Below are positions 28,575-37,185 of a stretch of 45,139 bases of DNA, one piece after another (position 1 is the first letter of the stretch; every line of letters begins with the position of its first letter). The stretch is from positions 1 through 45,139 of the forward strand of contig JBGAVD010000012.1 in assembly GCA_044228285.1 (NCBI GenBank), given 5' to 3'. The notes beneath the pieces are model-generated. The model searched no databases. It had not been told where the DNA came from and saw nothing but the letters and a program-made list of their open reading frames with translations. The translations under genes were made by a program, and so were the position numbers. The DNA comes from JBBATK01 sp044228285. Its GTDB lineage: Bacteria; Bacteroidota; Ignavibacteria; Kapaibacteriales; NICIL-2.

Positions 28575-29470
28575 TTAGTGGAGGCAGTTTATATTATTAG
28601 AACGATGTTCTCTTTCATAGTCAATCGGACACTTGAACCCCAGCGTCGAGTGTGACCGTTGGCGGTTATAGTAAAACTCAATATACCGATATACCATCGC
28701 GGCTGCATGATGATGATCATACGGCAGGAAGCTTTCTATCATTGATTCGGCTTTGAACGTTTTAAAGAAAGACTCGGATAACGCGTTAGCCCAACAGTTT
28801 CCTTTTCGACTCATACCCTGTTGTATCCCTATACAGCCAGTATATGACGAAACGACCTTAATGCATACTGACTACCTCTATCGGAATGAAACATCACAGC
28901 CGGTTGCTGCTTAGAATCACGTCGACTCTTAACGGCTTTCCATTGAGCCATACAAACAAGCTTGTTGTCAATACGATCACTGACATGCCAACTAATAATC
29001 CGTCATGAGCATAGGTCCTTTGCCGTTGCCGAGTATGCAAATCCATTCAGCGTTGGCACGTAGGTTATATCACCAACTCACACCTTATTCAACTCCGCTA
29101 GATTGAACTGTCTATCAAGCAGGTTTAGCGCAACTGGCTCTTTGTGATTCGAGTCTGTTGTTTCCGTTGTGCGGCGCTTTAGCCGAGCCGCCAAGCCTTT
29201 AGCCTGCATCTGACGTACTACTCGCTTACCAGAAACTTGCTCCTGTTGCTTGACCAACTCGTCGTGGCTTTGCGGCGAGCCATATCGCTTATGGTGCATT
29301 TCAAAGATCTCTACTACTTGATTGCCGAGCCGCTCTTCTTCCTGTGCACATTGGCTTATAGGGCGATGGCGCTATGCATAGAAACCACTGACACTTACTC
29401 TCAATACACGACACATGGTTTCAATCCGATGCTCTGCTTTGTAACTCTCAATGAACTCGTATCTCAGCCC
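28575..29470 (-). pseudogene. IS3-family orfB (DDE transposase), broken
   Basis: Fragments in different frames together cover most of an IS3 OrfB: the start (FIESYKAEHRIETMCRVLRV then SVSGFYA and a stop), a middle piece (MHHKRYGSPQSHDELVKQQE, 29078-29299), the Asp-containing region (FHSDRGSQYA, degenerate) and the C-terminal piece at 28575-28814 (MSRKGNCWANALSESFFKTF, then YNRQRSHSTLGFKCPIDYER). Several frameshifts and stops separate them, so no full transposase can be made. Confidence 0.75.
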
Positions 29471-29503
29471 TTTCCGAGGATCGCAAAGAATGCCGTCGCT
29501 TTT

Positions 29504-29770
29504 TTAAATGGCTACTTCTTCCGCTCGTTCGCTTAGCTCCTTACGAATGCGACGATTCTCGGCCTGCAGCTCCTGTATAACTAACCCACCCTCTACACTG
29601 GCTTTCGAAGGGTATTTCTCCACCCAGTTACGGAGGTTGTTTTCGTACACTCCATGCTCACGAGAGGCTTGATGCAATGACTTCTTTGACCGTAGCATCA
29701 TCTCGACTGCTTCTTTCTTGAACTTTTCGTCTGATCGCTGACGTCTGCGCTTCTCCGACGATTCTTGCAT
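29504..29770 (-). CDS. IS3-family orfA (transposase small subunit)
   Basis: An 88-residue protein. The start at 29770 follows AGGGAAAAAGAAG; a GTG at 29830 would add 20 residues. It contains the IS3/IS911 helix-turn-helix (SDEKFKKEAVEMMLRSKKSL, then HQASREHGVYENNLRNWVEK) and a C-terminal leucine-zipper-like segment (LVIQELQAENRRIRKELSER). The order and length fit IS3 OrfA proteins, which bind the element ends and are fused to OrfB by programmed frameshifting. It is intact although its orfB partner is broken. Confidence 0.7.
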   Translation of the reverse strand: MQESSEKRRRQRSDEKFKKEAVEMMLRSKKSLHQASREHGVYENNLRNWVEKYPSKASVEGGLVIQELQAENRRIRKELSERAEEVAI

Positions 29771-29876
29771 CTTCTTTTTCCCTTGATTTGTGGATATGCC
29801 TAAGGCTTGTCGCCTTATTTTCTCCTCCACATTTTCGGGTCAACTCCATACTAATATACATGCAACATGCACGCTT

Positions 29877-30359
29877 CTACCTAGACTCTTGTTCCATTCC
29901 ACTAACCGGAATAATAGACTTAATGTAATATCTATCTGGACCACGGTAAACTACCAACAATCTGTATCTACCGGGCTTTCCAGCTGTTGATGTAAAAAAC
30001 ATTTCAATGTGATATGTATTATTAAACTTACTTACGATTCGCGCAGTGCGTGAGATATAAGTTCGAATCTTTGTAAAATCATGAAATCGCTTTAGTCTTA
30101 CGATGGCAGAGTCGCTGTTTTCATCGAAAGCTTCTTGCGGATGCACAAACGTTGGAGCTATTAACGAGCTGTCGATAATCTTCTTGTAACACGCATACAC
30201 AAAAGCACTATCGCTCAATACTCGATCATAGATTCTTTCTATCTCGGAATAACACAGATCAACTGGCTGTGCATCGTCCGTGACGTCCCGGCCAGCGCAA
30301 TGAGCTGTATATCCGAAAGCGAATATAACAGTGATATAACAGAAATACGATTTAATCAT
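29877..30359 (-). CDS. Hypothetical small secreted protein between two IS3 copies
   Basis: A 160-residue protein. The start at 30359 has AAGGATTGCT just upstream and begins a signal peptide (IKSYFCYITVIFAFGYTAHC). The frame is open to 30581, but that upstream part encodes the tail of a degenerate IS3 transposase (YNRQRSHSTLGFKCPID), so the long frame is an artefact of insertion. The mature protein (about 135 residues) ends in a beta-rich stretch (HIEMFFTSTAGKPGRYRLLV, YRGPDRYYIKSIIP) reminiscent of NTF2-like or DUF4864-like folds, but this is only a pattern impression. Flanked by the IS3 element on one side and an IS3 remnant on the other, both in the same direction. Confidence 0.5.
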   Translation of the reverse strand: MIKSYFCYITVIFAFGYTAHCAGRDVTDDAQPVDLCYSEIERIYDRVLSDSAFVYACYKKIIDSSLIAPTFVHPQEAFDENSDSAIVRLKRFHDFTKIRTYISRTARIVSKFNNTYHIEMFFTSTAGKPGRYRLLVVYRGPDRYYIKSIIPVSGMEQESR

Positions 30360-30398
30360 AGCAATCCTTATCATTCGTAGTAATATCAAATGCAATGC

Positions 30399-30846
30399 CG
30401 GACTTGACCCGATTTTGTAGAGACAGTTTAAACTACTAAAACGAAGTTCTCTTTCATTGTCAATCGGACACTTGAACCCCAGCGTCGAGTGTGACCGCTG
30501 ACGGTTATAGCTAAACTCAATGTACCGATACAACATCGCGGCTGCATGAAGATGAACACACGGCAGGAAGCTTGCTATCATTTATTCGGCTTTGAACGTT
30601 TTAAAGAAAGATTCGGCTAACGCGTTATCCCAGCAGTTCCCTTTGCGAATCATACTCTGCTGCATCCCGAAAACGGCTCAGCATATGACGAAACGACTTT
30701 GATGCATACTTACTACCTCTATCAGAGTGAAATATCACAGCCGGTTGCTGCCTAGAATCTGGTCGACTCTTAACAGCATTCCATAGAGCCATACAAACAA
30801 GCTTGTTGTCAATACGATCACTGACATGTCTACCAATAATCCGTCT
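30399..30846 (-). mobile_element. IS3-family remnant (one end and orfB C-terminus only)
   Basis: About 450 bp similar at roughly 85% to 28560-28990 of the other IS3 element. It keeps the inverted end (GGACTTGACCCGATTTTG near 30400) and the orfB tail (YNRQRSHSTLGFKCPID), with several frame breaks. It stops abruptly at about 30846, where the hairpin repeat copy C begins. Confidence 0.75.
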
Positions 30847-30848
30847 TC

Positions 30849-31035
30849 GGTACCTGCTAATAGAAACAGTACGGCTTTGTTCATGAGTTTAGTATAACAT
30901 TATCTGCTCGCATTTGCTTGTTGATGCACACTGCGTGTGGGACTGCTTCGGAAACGCTGGACTAATCCGGATCTCAGTACATCACGACTAAGTCGTGCCG
31001 CGACGGGCTTAAATACTTTGTTACGTCAAAGGTGC
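30849..31035 (+). repeat. Hairpin-carrying interspersed repeat, copy C
   Basis: It starts GGTACCTGCTAATAG and follows copy A closely (TTTGTTCATGAGTTTAGTATA and GCTTGTTGATGCACACTGCG) to a shortened hairpin near 30983-30997 (CACGAC, TAA, GTCGTG) and CGACGGGCTT. It joins directly to the truncated IS3 remnant, which suggests that the repeat, or recombination at it, caused the truncation. Confidence 0.65.
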
Positions 31036-31180
31036 GACAGATCATTCGACGATTCCACTCAGAGAACCCAAGCGCTTCGCCAGGTGACAACGACTCAACA
31101 GCGGGTCTCTTAGACAAGACGTTGAGAGGCCCAGACATACTTTCCCTTAGCTCAGCCGCCAAACCAAGAGCAAGACACAG

Positions 31181-33439
31181 CTAAGGCATTACGAGCTTGC
31201 CACACACCTGGCCTGAACTAGTCTGTATTGAATACATATACAGACCGCTGCCGAAAGAAGCCATGTCATAGCTACAACCAGGCTTAATCCGCATCGCATC
31301 TATGAGTTGCCCCAATACAGTATAAACAGACAAAGTGCATTCGATCTGACGACTACTAAAGCGAGTACCCAGCAAGTACACACCTGTATCAGAATCAGAT
31401 GTTGCTGTCAGAGGAATCCCACAGCTTGAGCTACTGGAGTACACAGCTTGACGCGCATCAGCTCTAAGCACTACGTCTCGAGATCTTCCACAGGCATCGA
31501 CGAAGCCAAGCGTATCTACGAGATTGCTCTCAGTGTTGACCGAGATGTATAAAGGAACCCACAGGCTATCATGCGCCGCAAGAGAAAAGGGCGCAAACAA
31601 AAGACGTGGAGGAATCGCGAACTGCGTGTTCTGTTGCAACTTCAGTGTAAAGGCTTGCGTAGCTTCGCCTGTATTCGTCAAGCATATGGAATCAACTGTG
31701 GTACTCATTGCTACCACTGTATAGGTGCTTGGCGCAGATGTGACGGTAAAACCATAGAGCTGCAGAGTGTCGTGAAACATGTTGCCAGCCCTATCGGTAG
31801 CAAAGTACTCCATATAGCCATCCTGATGAGGGTCAATAAGCTTTGCATTTAGATACAGCCTGCTTGAGTCACCAGTTCCTGCGATAACCGATAGATCAAC
31901 ATTCTTATTACTTTTAACAAAGACAGAGTCAGCACCAGAGATAAACGAACCTGTGTCAGACACGATTACATGTGCTACTCCGCACGATGCGTCCGCCTGC
32001 ACTGAAGGTGGCACTTTATCCATAATTCTCTCCAAGATTCTCTCTGTCTTCATACCAGCGCAGTACCCATAGCCGTCCCATACGCCAAAGCCATACGCAA
32101 CTACACCGAACGTAGTGTCGCATGACAATCGATGCACACCTGCTGCTACCGGAATGCGAATAGCGTAGTAGTCAGTGGTCTCAACCGATTTGTAGCTACT
32201 ATCTGGAACAACCACGCCATCTACTGTCAATCGACCTTTACCTGCTTTTGAAACAGCAATGTTGAGCCAATGAGAAGTGAATGCGGGGTCAGGTGGAGAT
32301 AGGATCGTATAGGATTGGCAGTATTGCTCTACTGAGGGTACAATTACCATAAAGGGATCGCCATCAGCTTCCTTACTCGACGCATCTACAGCACTAGAGG
32401 TTTCATACTGTGCTACTAATATGGGCTTATTGGAGTGAATGAACATGGCATGCTTGCAGCTGATCTCAACAAACTCACGTGCATACAAAACCGTATCAAT
32501 GTCACCACCTTTGATACGAGTTGCATCGTAGTATGCGCAAACTCGTATGAGAGACTGCATGCTATCTGTACTTGAGTTATACGGATTTAAAACATAGTCT
32601 GTGCCGAGAAGTGTAACAGGTGGACACTGTTCGACCAGCAAATTGTAGGTACCTTTGACATTAGGTATAGCCGCGCGCTCATGAACAGACAACAGGACAA
32701 AGGGTGTGGTGCTCGTCACTATAGTTCCAGTGATGTCGTACTTGTTAGCAACCGAGGCAGTTATATACCGTAGCTCTCCGCGATTCAATTGTACCGACAC
32801 TGTATCACCAGTTGTCGCTAATGGCGAATCGATTGGACAGGATGGAACAAGCTTGCAAACTGTACTGTCTTCAGTGGCAATGATCACAAATCCGCCGTAC
32901 TTGTTAGCTCTAGCGCCTATGACATTGCCCCTTATAATGTTTGGCCAAGAGGAAACAATGTAGGTCGTGTCCAAGGATTTCACTGGAAATGCTAAGTAGG
33001 CATCAGAAGAGTACACTTTGTGGCTCATCACGTAGACGCCAATCTCCACGTCGGACTCTATGTGTATCGACTTCTTCTCTTTTGCCAGTCGATTTGTAAT
33101 CTCCAGCTCGACAGGAATGCGAACCCAGCCAACTGAGTCAGGCTCTACTTGAAGTTGAATTCTCTGCTCTGATCCGTTAAGCACATACGAGACAAGGACA
33201 TTTGCAGCTGCCTTCTTGTAAGGTGTAAGAAACAACGAACAAGAGGTCAGTGAGTCATTCTTGCTTCCAGCCTCATCATTCAAGGGGAAGCAAACATAAA
33301 ACTCCTTGCCATATGATGTGTTGGAAAGCGTGTCCTGGGCATACAACGAGCACGCTTGCAGGAAGAATACTGCTAAACAGTATATCAAGCCAGTAGGAGT
33401 GTTTACCGATTGTACAGATGCTAGTGCTCGACAACGCAT
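31181..33439 (-). CDS. Secreted IgGFc-binding-domain protein with T9SS sorting domain
   Basis: A 752-residue protein with a signal peptide (TGLIYCLAVFFLQACSLYAQ). The region at about 40-420 follows the IgGFc-binding N-terminal domain pattern known from many Bacteroidota proteins: GKEFYVCFPLNDEA at the start, VYVMSHKVYSSDAYLAFPV, ATEDSTVCKLVPS, PFVLLSVHERAAI, DPFMVIVPSVEQYCQSYTIL, LNIAVSKAGKGRLTVDG and HRLSCDTTFGVVAYGFG. Further beta-sandwich regions follow, and the last about 70 residues (ECTLSVYTVLGQLIDAMRI...FGSGLYMYSIQTSSGQV) are a T9SS type A sorting domain. Its start lies inside the end of the preceding gene (19-base overlap), so both are translated from one mRNA. Likely an adhesin or surface-binding protein. 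Confidence 0.75.
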   Translation of the reverse strand: MRCRALASVQSVNTPTGLIYCLAVFFLQACSLYAQDTLSNTSYGKEFYVCFPLNDEAGSKNDSLTSCSLFLTPYKKAAANVLVSYVLNGSEQRIQLQVEPDSVGWVRIPVELEITNRLAKEKKSIHIESDVEIGVYVMSHKVYSSDAYLAFPVKSLDTTYIVSSWPNIIRGNVIGARANKYGGFVIIATEDSTVCKLVPSCPIDSPLATTGDTVSVQLNRGELRYITASVANKYDITGTIVTSTTPFVLLSVHERAAIPNVKGTYNLLVEQCPPVTLLGTDYVLNPYNSSTDSMQSLIRVCAYYDATRIKGGDIDTVLYAREFVEISCKHAMFIHSNKPILVAQYETSSAVDASSKEADGDPFMVIVPSVEQYCQSYTILSPPDPAFTSHWLNIAVSKAGKGRLTVDGVVVPDSSYKSVETTDYYAIRIPVAAGVHRLSCDTTFGVVAYGFGVWDGYGYCAGMKTERILERIMDKVPPSVQADASCGVAHVIVSDTGSFISGADSVFVKSNKNVDLSVIAGTGDSSRLYLNAKLIDPHQDGYMEYFATDRAGNMFHDTLQLYGFTVTSAPSTYTVVAMSTTVDSICLTNTGEATQAFTLKLQQNTQFAIPPRLLFAPFSLAAHDSLWVPLYISVNTESNLVDTLGFVDACGRSRDVVLRADARQAVYSSSSSCGIPLTATSDSDTGVYLLGTRFSSRQIECTLSVYTVLGQLIDAMRIKPGCSYDMASFGSGLYMYSIQTSSGQVCGKLVMP

Positions 33440-34914
33440 ATGCTACTCCAGACGTTCTTCCCGGTACTAATGACACGGATCATGTACATACCCGCTGCCA
33501 TGCCTTCCAGACCAACTATGTAAGGCAAATCGACATGCTCAACATAAAGTACCTGACGACCAACAACATCTTGGACAATAATAGTCAGGTCTCGCACTGG
33601 TTGCTTGGTGTCGATATAGACCAGTGAGTTTGTCGGCTGCGGCCGTATCGCTATCCCATCCTTAGCCAGGATACATTCATCAACACCAGTTGTACCATTC
33701 TTTGTAAATGTTGTAAACCTGACATGGCGCTCAAACGAACTGTCTTTTTGACTAAGATGAAGTTTGATGAAGCCTCTCGTTCTCCCTACATGGAGTGGTC
33801 GAAATACAACTGGTAACTTATATATGAATGATCTATCGAGCTGGATCGGATAAGCTAAACCTTCTGGAGCGAGCACAGAGAGTTCAGCTGAGCTCCACGG
33901 CACAACGCTTACAGAGTCAACACGTATGCTATCACCAGAACACTGAGATGTTAAGAGGTTTGTGACAATTCTCGCAGTGTCGCCTATCTTCCCATTTGCA
34001 CTGCCAAACTCAACTATGCTGTATGCAGTCGGCAAACTTCTCCTGTACGTTCGCAATGAATCTTTTAGAATCCATGACTTCTTGGAATCTATACTGTGAG
34101 CATACACGCTGACGATCTCCTTACTATGAATAGGGGCTGATAAGCCGTTTCTAAAAACGAGCACGCACATTTGATCAGGTAATAACGTATATGGTAGCTG
34201 TGAAGCGATATCATTTGGCTCATTTGCCAGAGCTACTCCTAAATATCGATACGTACTCGTAGCTGAGAGGATCTTCATCGAGTCAATAATCACTCTCTCA
34301 TTTTCTGTCGTGTTATACAGCGATATCCTCTCTAATAGCGATACAGTGTTCGAGTCATTGAAATCGTAGGTATCGCAGGCTCTAATCTCCTCAGATGACC
34401 ATCCAGACGACCGTAAATCAATAGGCGCCTCTGTCGCCCTTACTAAAATTTGCAGACTATCCACAAGCTGCACTGTATCTCCTGATAGGCTGTATGTAAA
34501 CCTCAGAGTGCTTCTCAGCGGCCCTGTTGCGCTTATACTATCAACAAAACGGGAGTGAAACCGTAGACTAAACACCGCACTGTCCTTTGGGGATACATAA
34601 ATCGGTGCCGAGAAAAACTGATTAACCTGTCCCCAGAGACTCAAGTAATTACCACGAGTAACTATCTCCCACGGATACGAACTTTCAATGGAGAGATTCA
34701 ATAGGTCTATTCCTTCAGAACCAGTATTTCTCAGTGCAAACACTGTGTAACAAGTGTAACCACTCGTGCTCACGCCAATTGGGCAGTCCGGAATGACAAC
34801 TGCATTCGGACCTTTCAGTGACTGAGAATGACACAATACGGAACATAACAGAAACGAGCTGACATACAAGAATGCTCTCAGCTCAGCGCTCAGTGCACGA
34901 CGACGCCTATGCAT
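33421..34914 (-). CDS. Secreted beta-sandwich protein with T9SS sorting domain
   Basis: A 497-residue protein from the start at 34914 (Met before HRRRRALSAELRAFLY); the frame extends nine codons further upstream to 34941. A signal peptide (LYVSSFLLCSVLCHSQS) precedes repeated beta-rich modules that look like Ig-like/choice-of-anchor domains of about 100-120 residues: FALRNTGSEGIDLLNLSIES, DSAVFSLRFHSRF, SLYNTTENERVIIDSMKILS, VVFRPLHVGRTRGFIKLHLS. The C-terminus (AIRPQPTNSLVYIDTKQPV, then VQDVVGRQVLYVEH...GMAAGMYMIRVI) is a classic T9SS type A sorting domain. It is the first gene of the two-gene operon with the IgGFc-binding-domain protein, which suggests that the two act at the cell surface together. 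Confidence 0.72.
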   Translation of the reverse strand: MHRRRRALSAELRAFLYVSSFLLCSVLCHSQSLKGPNAVVIPDCPIGVSTSGYTCYTVFALRNTGSEGIDLLNLSIESSYPWEIVTRGNYLSLWGQVNQFFSAPIYVSPKDSAVFSLRFHSRFVDSISATGPLRSTLRFTYSLSGDTVQLVDSLQILVRATEAPIDLRSSGWSSEEIRACDTYDFNDSNTVSLLERISLYNTTENERVIIDSMKILSATSTYRYLGVALANEPNDIASQLPYTLLPDQMCVLVFRNGLSAPIHSKEIVSVYAHSIDSKKSWILKDSLRTYRRSLPTAYSIVEFGSANGKIGDTARIVTNLLTSQCSGDSIRVDSVSVVPWSSAELSVLAPEGLAYPIQLDRSFIYKLPVVFRPLHVGRTRGFIKLHLSQKDSSFERHVRFTTFTKNGTTGVDECILAKDGIAIRPQPTNSLVYIDTKQPVRDLTIIVQDVVGRQVLYVEHVDLPYIVGLEGMAAGMYMIRVISTGKNVWSSICVVEH

Positions 34915-35204
34915 GCTGTTAAAGCAAATATCCTTACACATTCTCTCGCTATAGTATCATTGGGAATACCACTCTGTGTGTTGCACAGGTACACGTTTTA
35001 ACAAACCAGATTCTGACGCTTCCAAAGTAATAAACAGCTACCTAACTGCGCCTATGTGTTACCACACGGATATCTAGGACAGAAGAACTGAGGAGAGGCT
35101 TCAACCGAGTCAAAGTGGAAGTTCACCTAAGGAAAGTCTGATCAAGAGTAAAAAACAGTCGTGATTCGGTAACAATTGGTTCTTACTCATGATTAGACCT
35201 TCCC

Positions 35205-36378
35205 TAGCAGGATTCCGATCCTCTGCGACGGCGAAGTTGCGTTCATTCTTTCGACGCGTCTACCATATGACTTGCACAAGGGGGATCTCAACTCAAAATA
35301 CTGCAGTGTGAAAAACGACTGTCCCATCTTTGCAGCGGATGAGAAAATTGTAAAAGCCAGCAGGAAATTGTTGGAGTCCTCTAACGAGAGTCTTGGTATC
35401 AGAAATCTCCGTGATCTGTGAGCATGGCCACTGTTGTCCAAGAACATCATACGCAACAATGTTACTGATACTACCGTAAGATACATCCACTTCGAAACTA
35501 CCGTTACTCACATGTATGCTCTTTGTTACGGCCGTTAACGTATTATTCAGCTCTTGTTCAACTCCTTCGATCGTACTAAGGAGCAGACGACCATCCAAAG
35601 CACAAATGTACGTGTCATTATACCGATCCATGAGATGCCATACTTGGACAGTAACTTTCTTCGCACTGTCACGATCGTATATGCTTTGCCATCTAAGGTT
35701 GGCCTTGACACCAGTGTATGTCCGCTCTCCATTTTTTCTGCATTGTAAAGTAAGCGAGTCGCTATCAATCCAGTATAACTGACTCAAATCCATTGTATCG
35801 ATAAGGTCAATACCAGCGTCTAGAGCTCTCATGCTATCAATTCTAGTTGTCAAGACGCGTGTAGCAGAATCTCGAGAACACCAGACAATCATCACAGTAT
35901 CTCTACTTCTATTGCTAGTTGAGTACAGAAAATACCATTCATCAGCTCTACCATTCCATTCTTTGTTCCACAATCCAGAAGTGCTATCATAATAATCTCT
36001 TGACTGACCACTTCTTCCAGCAGAGAACTCTGGGGCTTAAACAAATACTAACTTCGGATTACTCCATCCCTCGAAATCTACCCTTTTACTTGCTGCACTA
36101 TGCGCTACTGACGCGGTGATTGGATCAATCACTGCAAAGACAGCGCTCTGTATAGCCACCAAGCCTACACACAACAATACAGTCATGACGCATCTACTTC
36201 GGTAACGAATCATTTGACACCTCATCGTAACACAAGTTCTGCTTCTGCGAATTATCTGCCCACTCGGTAGACAAGCATTGAATGCACAGGTACCGGTAGG
36301 GTTAGGACCTGGATCCAAGACAACTCTGTCGCCGAGCTATGAGGCGTCACAAAACTGACGCGATTGGCTATAACGGTA
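35205..36378 (-). repeat. Duplicated 1.2-kb segment (copy 2; copy 1 at 23086-24265)
   Basis: It matches copy 1 almost base for base in its central part and carries the mutated second copy of the gene. It is not bounded by IS21-type ends here, so the duplication is not a simple transposition of the whole IS21-bounded segment. On its right it runs directly into hairpin repeat copy D. Confidence 0.85.
35293..36225 (-). pseudogene. Second copy of the T9SS-cargo gene, nonsense-mutated
   Basis: The frame is collinear with the 23183-24115 gene over its whole length, with no frameshift. A single change turns the Glu codon after KLVFV into TAA (36037-36039), about 60 codons after the start. The downstream 226 residues (from Met 35973) are almost identical to the intact copy until the last about 40 residues, where FPAGFYNFLIRCKDG and the final residues differ. 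As the signal peptide is separated from the rest, a secreted product is unlikely. Confidence 0.75.
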
Positions 36379-36740
36379 CTTGCCAATAATAGCTGCACAG
36401 TTTTGTTCATGAATTAAATATAGCATTATATGCTTGCACTGGCTTGTAGATGCACACTGCGAGCGAGAGTGCTGCGGAAACCCCAGACCAAGGCGGATCA
36501 CAACGCATCACGACTAAGTCGTGACACGACGGGCTTGAGTTTTGTGCCTTGCGTCATGTGGATCTCAACGCAACACGACTAAGTCGTGACGCGCCGGGCT
36601 TGAGTCTTTTGCCTTGCGTCATGTGGATCTCAACGCATCACGACTAAGTCGTGACGCGACGGGCTTGAGTCTTGTGCCTTACCACGTGAGGATCACAACG
36701 CGTCACGACCAAGTCGTGACGCGACGAGCTTGAACCTTAC
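36376..36740 (+). repeat. Hairpin-carrying interspersed repeat copy D with 4 x 65-bp tandem array
   Basis: The first part (36376-36494) is a diverged copy of the repeat at 22895 and 30849 (GGTACTTGCCAATAATAG, TAGATGCACACTGCG). The second part is four tandem units starting at 36495, 36560, 36625 and 36690, spaced exactly 65 bp. Each unit begins GGATC(T/A)CAACGC and contains CACGAC, a TAA or CAA loop, GTCGTG, then GGGCTTGAG (GAGCTTGAA in the last). Most of the inner stem is perfect (CGTCACGAC with GTCGTGACG in unit 4). The array lies just before the tRNA-Thr fragment. Confidence 0.8.
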
Positions 36741-36933
36741 TATTACACCAACGTGCTTGTCGAACTGATTCTTACAAACTGGGACTGAGTGTGCCAGCCA
36801 ATCCCTTTTACAAGGAGTGGAATCTGCTTTCTCGTGATGGTTGCCGCCGAGAGATACAATGCTCGAACAAGCAGCTCTGGGTACAGCACCAATCAGAAGA
36901 AAATCCTAAAACATCGCTCTGACCACAAACAAA

Positions 36934-36967
36934 AAATCCCTTGCAAGTCAAAACTTACAAGGGATTT
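36934..36967 (-). terminator. Rho-independent terminator downstream of the tRNA-Thr fragment
   Basis: On the minus strand the sequence reads AAATCCCTTGTAAG, a six-base loop, CTTGCAAGGGATTT, then a T-run (TTTTTTGTTTG). The stem has 13 of 14 pairs. Its place right after the CCA end of the tRNA fragment is where a tRNA terminator belongs, so tRNA tail and terminator appear to have been kept together. Confidence 0.75.
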
Positions 36968-36971
36968 AGCG

Positions 36972-37020
36972 TGGAGCCACTTGTCGGACTCGAACCAACG
37001 ACCTGCTGATTACAAATCAT
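36972..37020 (-). tRNA. 3' fragment of tRNA-Thr(UGU), candidate attachment site
   Basis: On the minus strand the sequence gives the anticodon loop and 3' stem (TGATTTGTAATCA, anticodon TGT), variable region, T-arm (GGTTCGAGTCC), acceptor 3' strand AGTGGCT and an encoded CCA. The 5' half, including an AGCCACT acceptor strand and a normal D-arm, is missing: the bases beyond 37020 do not pair with the 3' half. Site-specific integrases often use the 3' half of a tRNA gene as attachment core, leaving exactly this kind of fragment at one end of the element. The virus-like gene block begins about 170 bp away. Confidence 0.7.
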
Positions 37021-37185
37021 GTGTTAACATGCACTGTTTAGCTAAAAAAGGCGTTTTTATGGACACTGTAGGGAATCTGTAGGGATAATAATTATTTGTT
37101 GTGCCTTGCCGTGAAAATCGTGCCAAGAAAAAGTGGAGAAGGTACTCAAACTGTGGATAAAATCAACTAAAGCTAAACACGTACT
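37021..37185. other. Leader between attachment site and virus-like block
   Basis: It contains two direct copies of CTGTAGGGA at 37066 and 37077 (11-bp spacing) and a TGTTAACA palindrome at the edge of the tRNA fragment. Such sites could be arm- and core-type integrase binding sites, but no integrase gene is in the window. A promoter for the plus-strand genes should also lie here. Confidence 0.35.

Larger units (their letters stand above)
28560..29848 (-). mobile_element. Degenerate IS3-family element
   Basis: About 1,289 bp with matching inverted ends: TGGACTTGCCCCGTTTTAG at 28560 and, inverted, TGGAGTTGACCCGAAAA ending at 29848. It contains orfA (29504-29770) and a frameshifted orfB (28575-29470), the usual IS3 two-frame arrangement. 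The orfB region has several stops and frameshifts, so the element is dead unless helped in trans. No clear target duplication. It cuts into the methyltransferase gene on its left side. Confidence 0.75.

Noticed and set aside
30360..30581. Extended N-terminus of the 29877-30359 gene
   Set aside because: This part is the C-terminal sequence of a degenerate IS3 transposase that happens to be in frame; the gene has its own ribosome-binding site and signal peptide.
36495..36740. CRISPR array
   Set aside because: The units are full 65-bp tandem copies with no unique spacers between repeats, only four units, and no cas genes nearby.
22895..36740. Integron cassettes with attC sites
   Set aside because: The palindromes lack the RYYYAAC/GTTRRRY boxes, have a tiny loop and almost perfect stems without extrahelical bases, and no integron integrase is present.
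36972..37050. Complete tRNA-Thr gene
   Set aside because: The expected 5' acceptor strand AGCCACT and a pairing D-arm are absent beyond 37020, and the lower anticodon stem does not pair.
36789..37082. 97-residue plus-strand coding frame
   Set aside because: It runs antisense through the terminator and tRNA-Thr fragment (SDSNQRPADYKS is the usual false translation of a tRNA) and has no ribosome-binding site.
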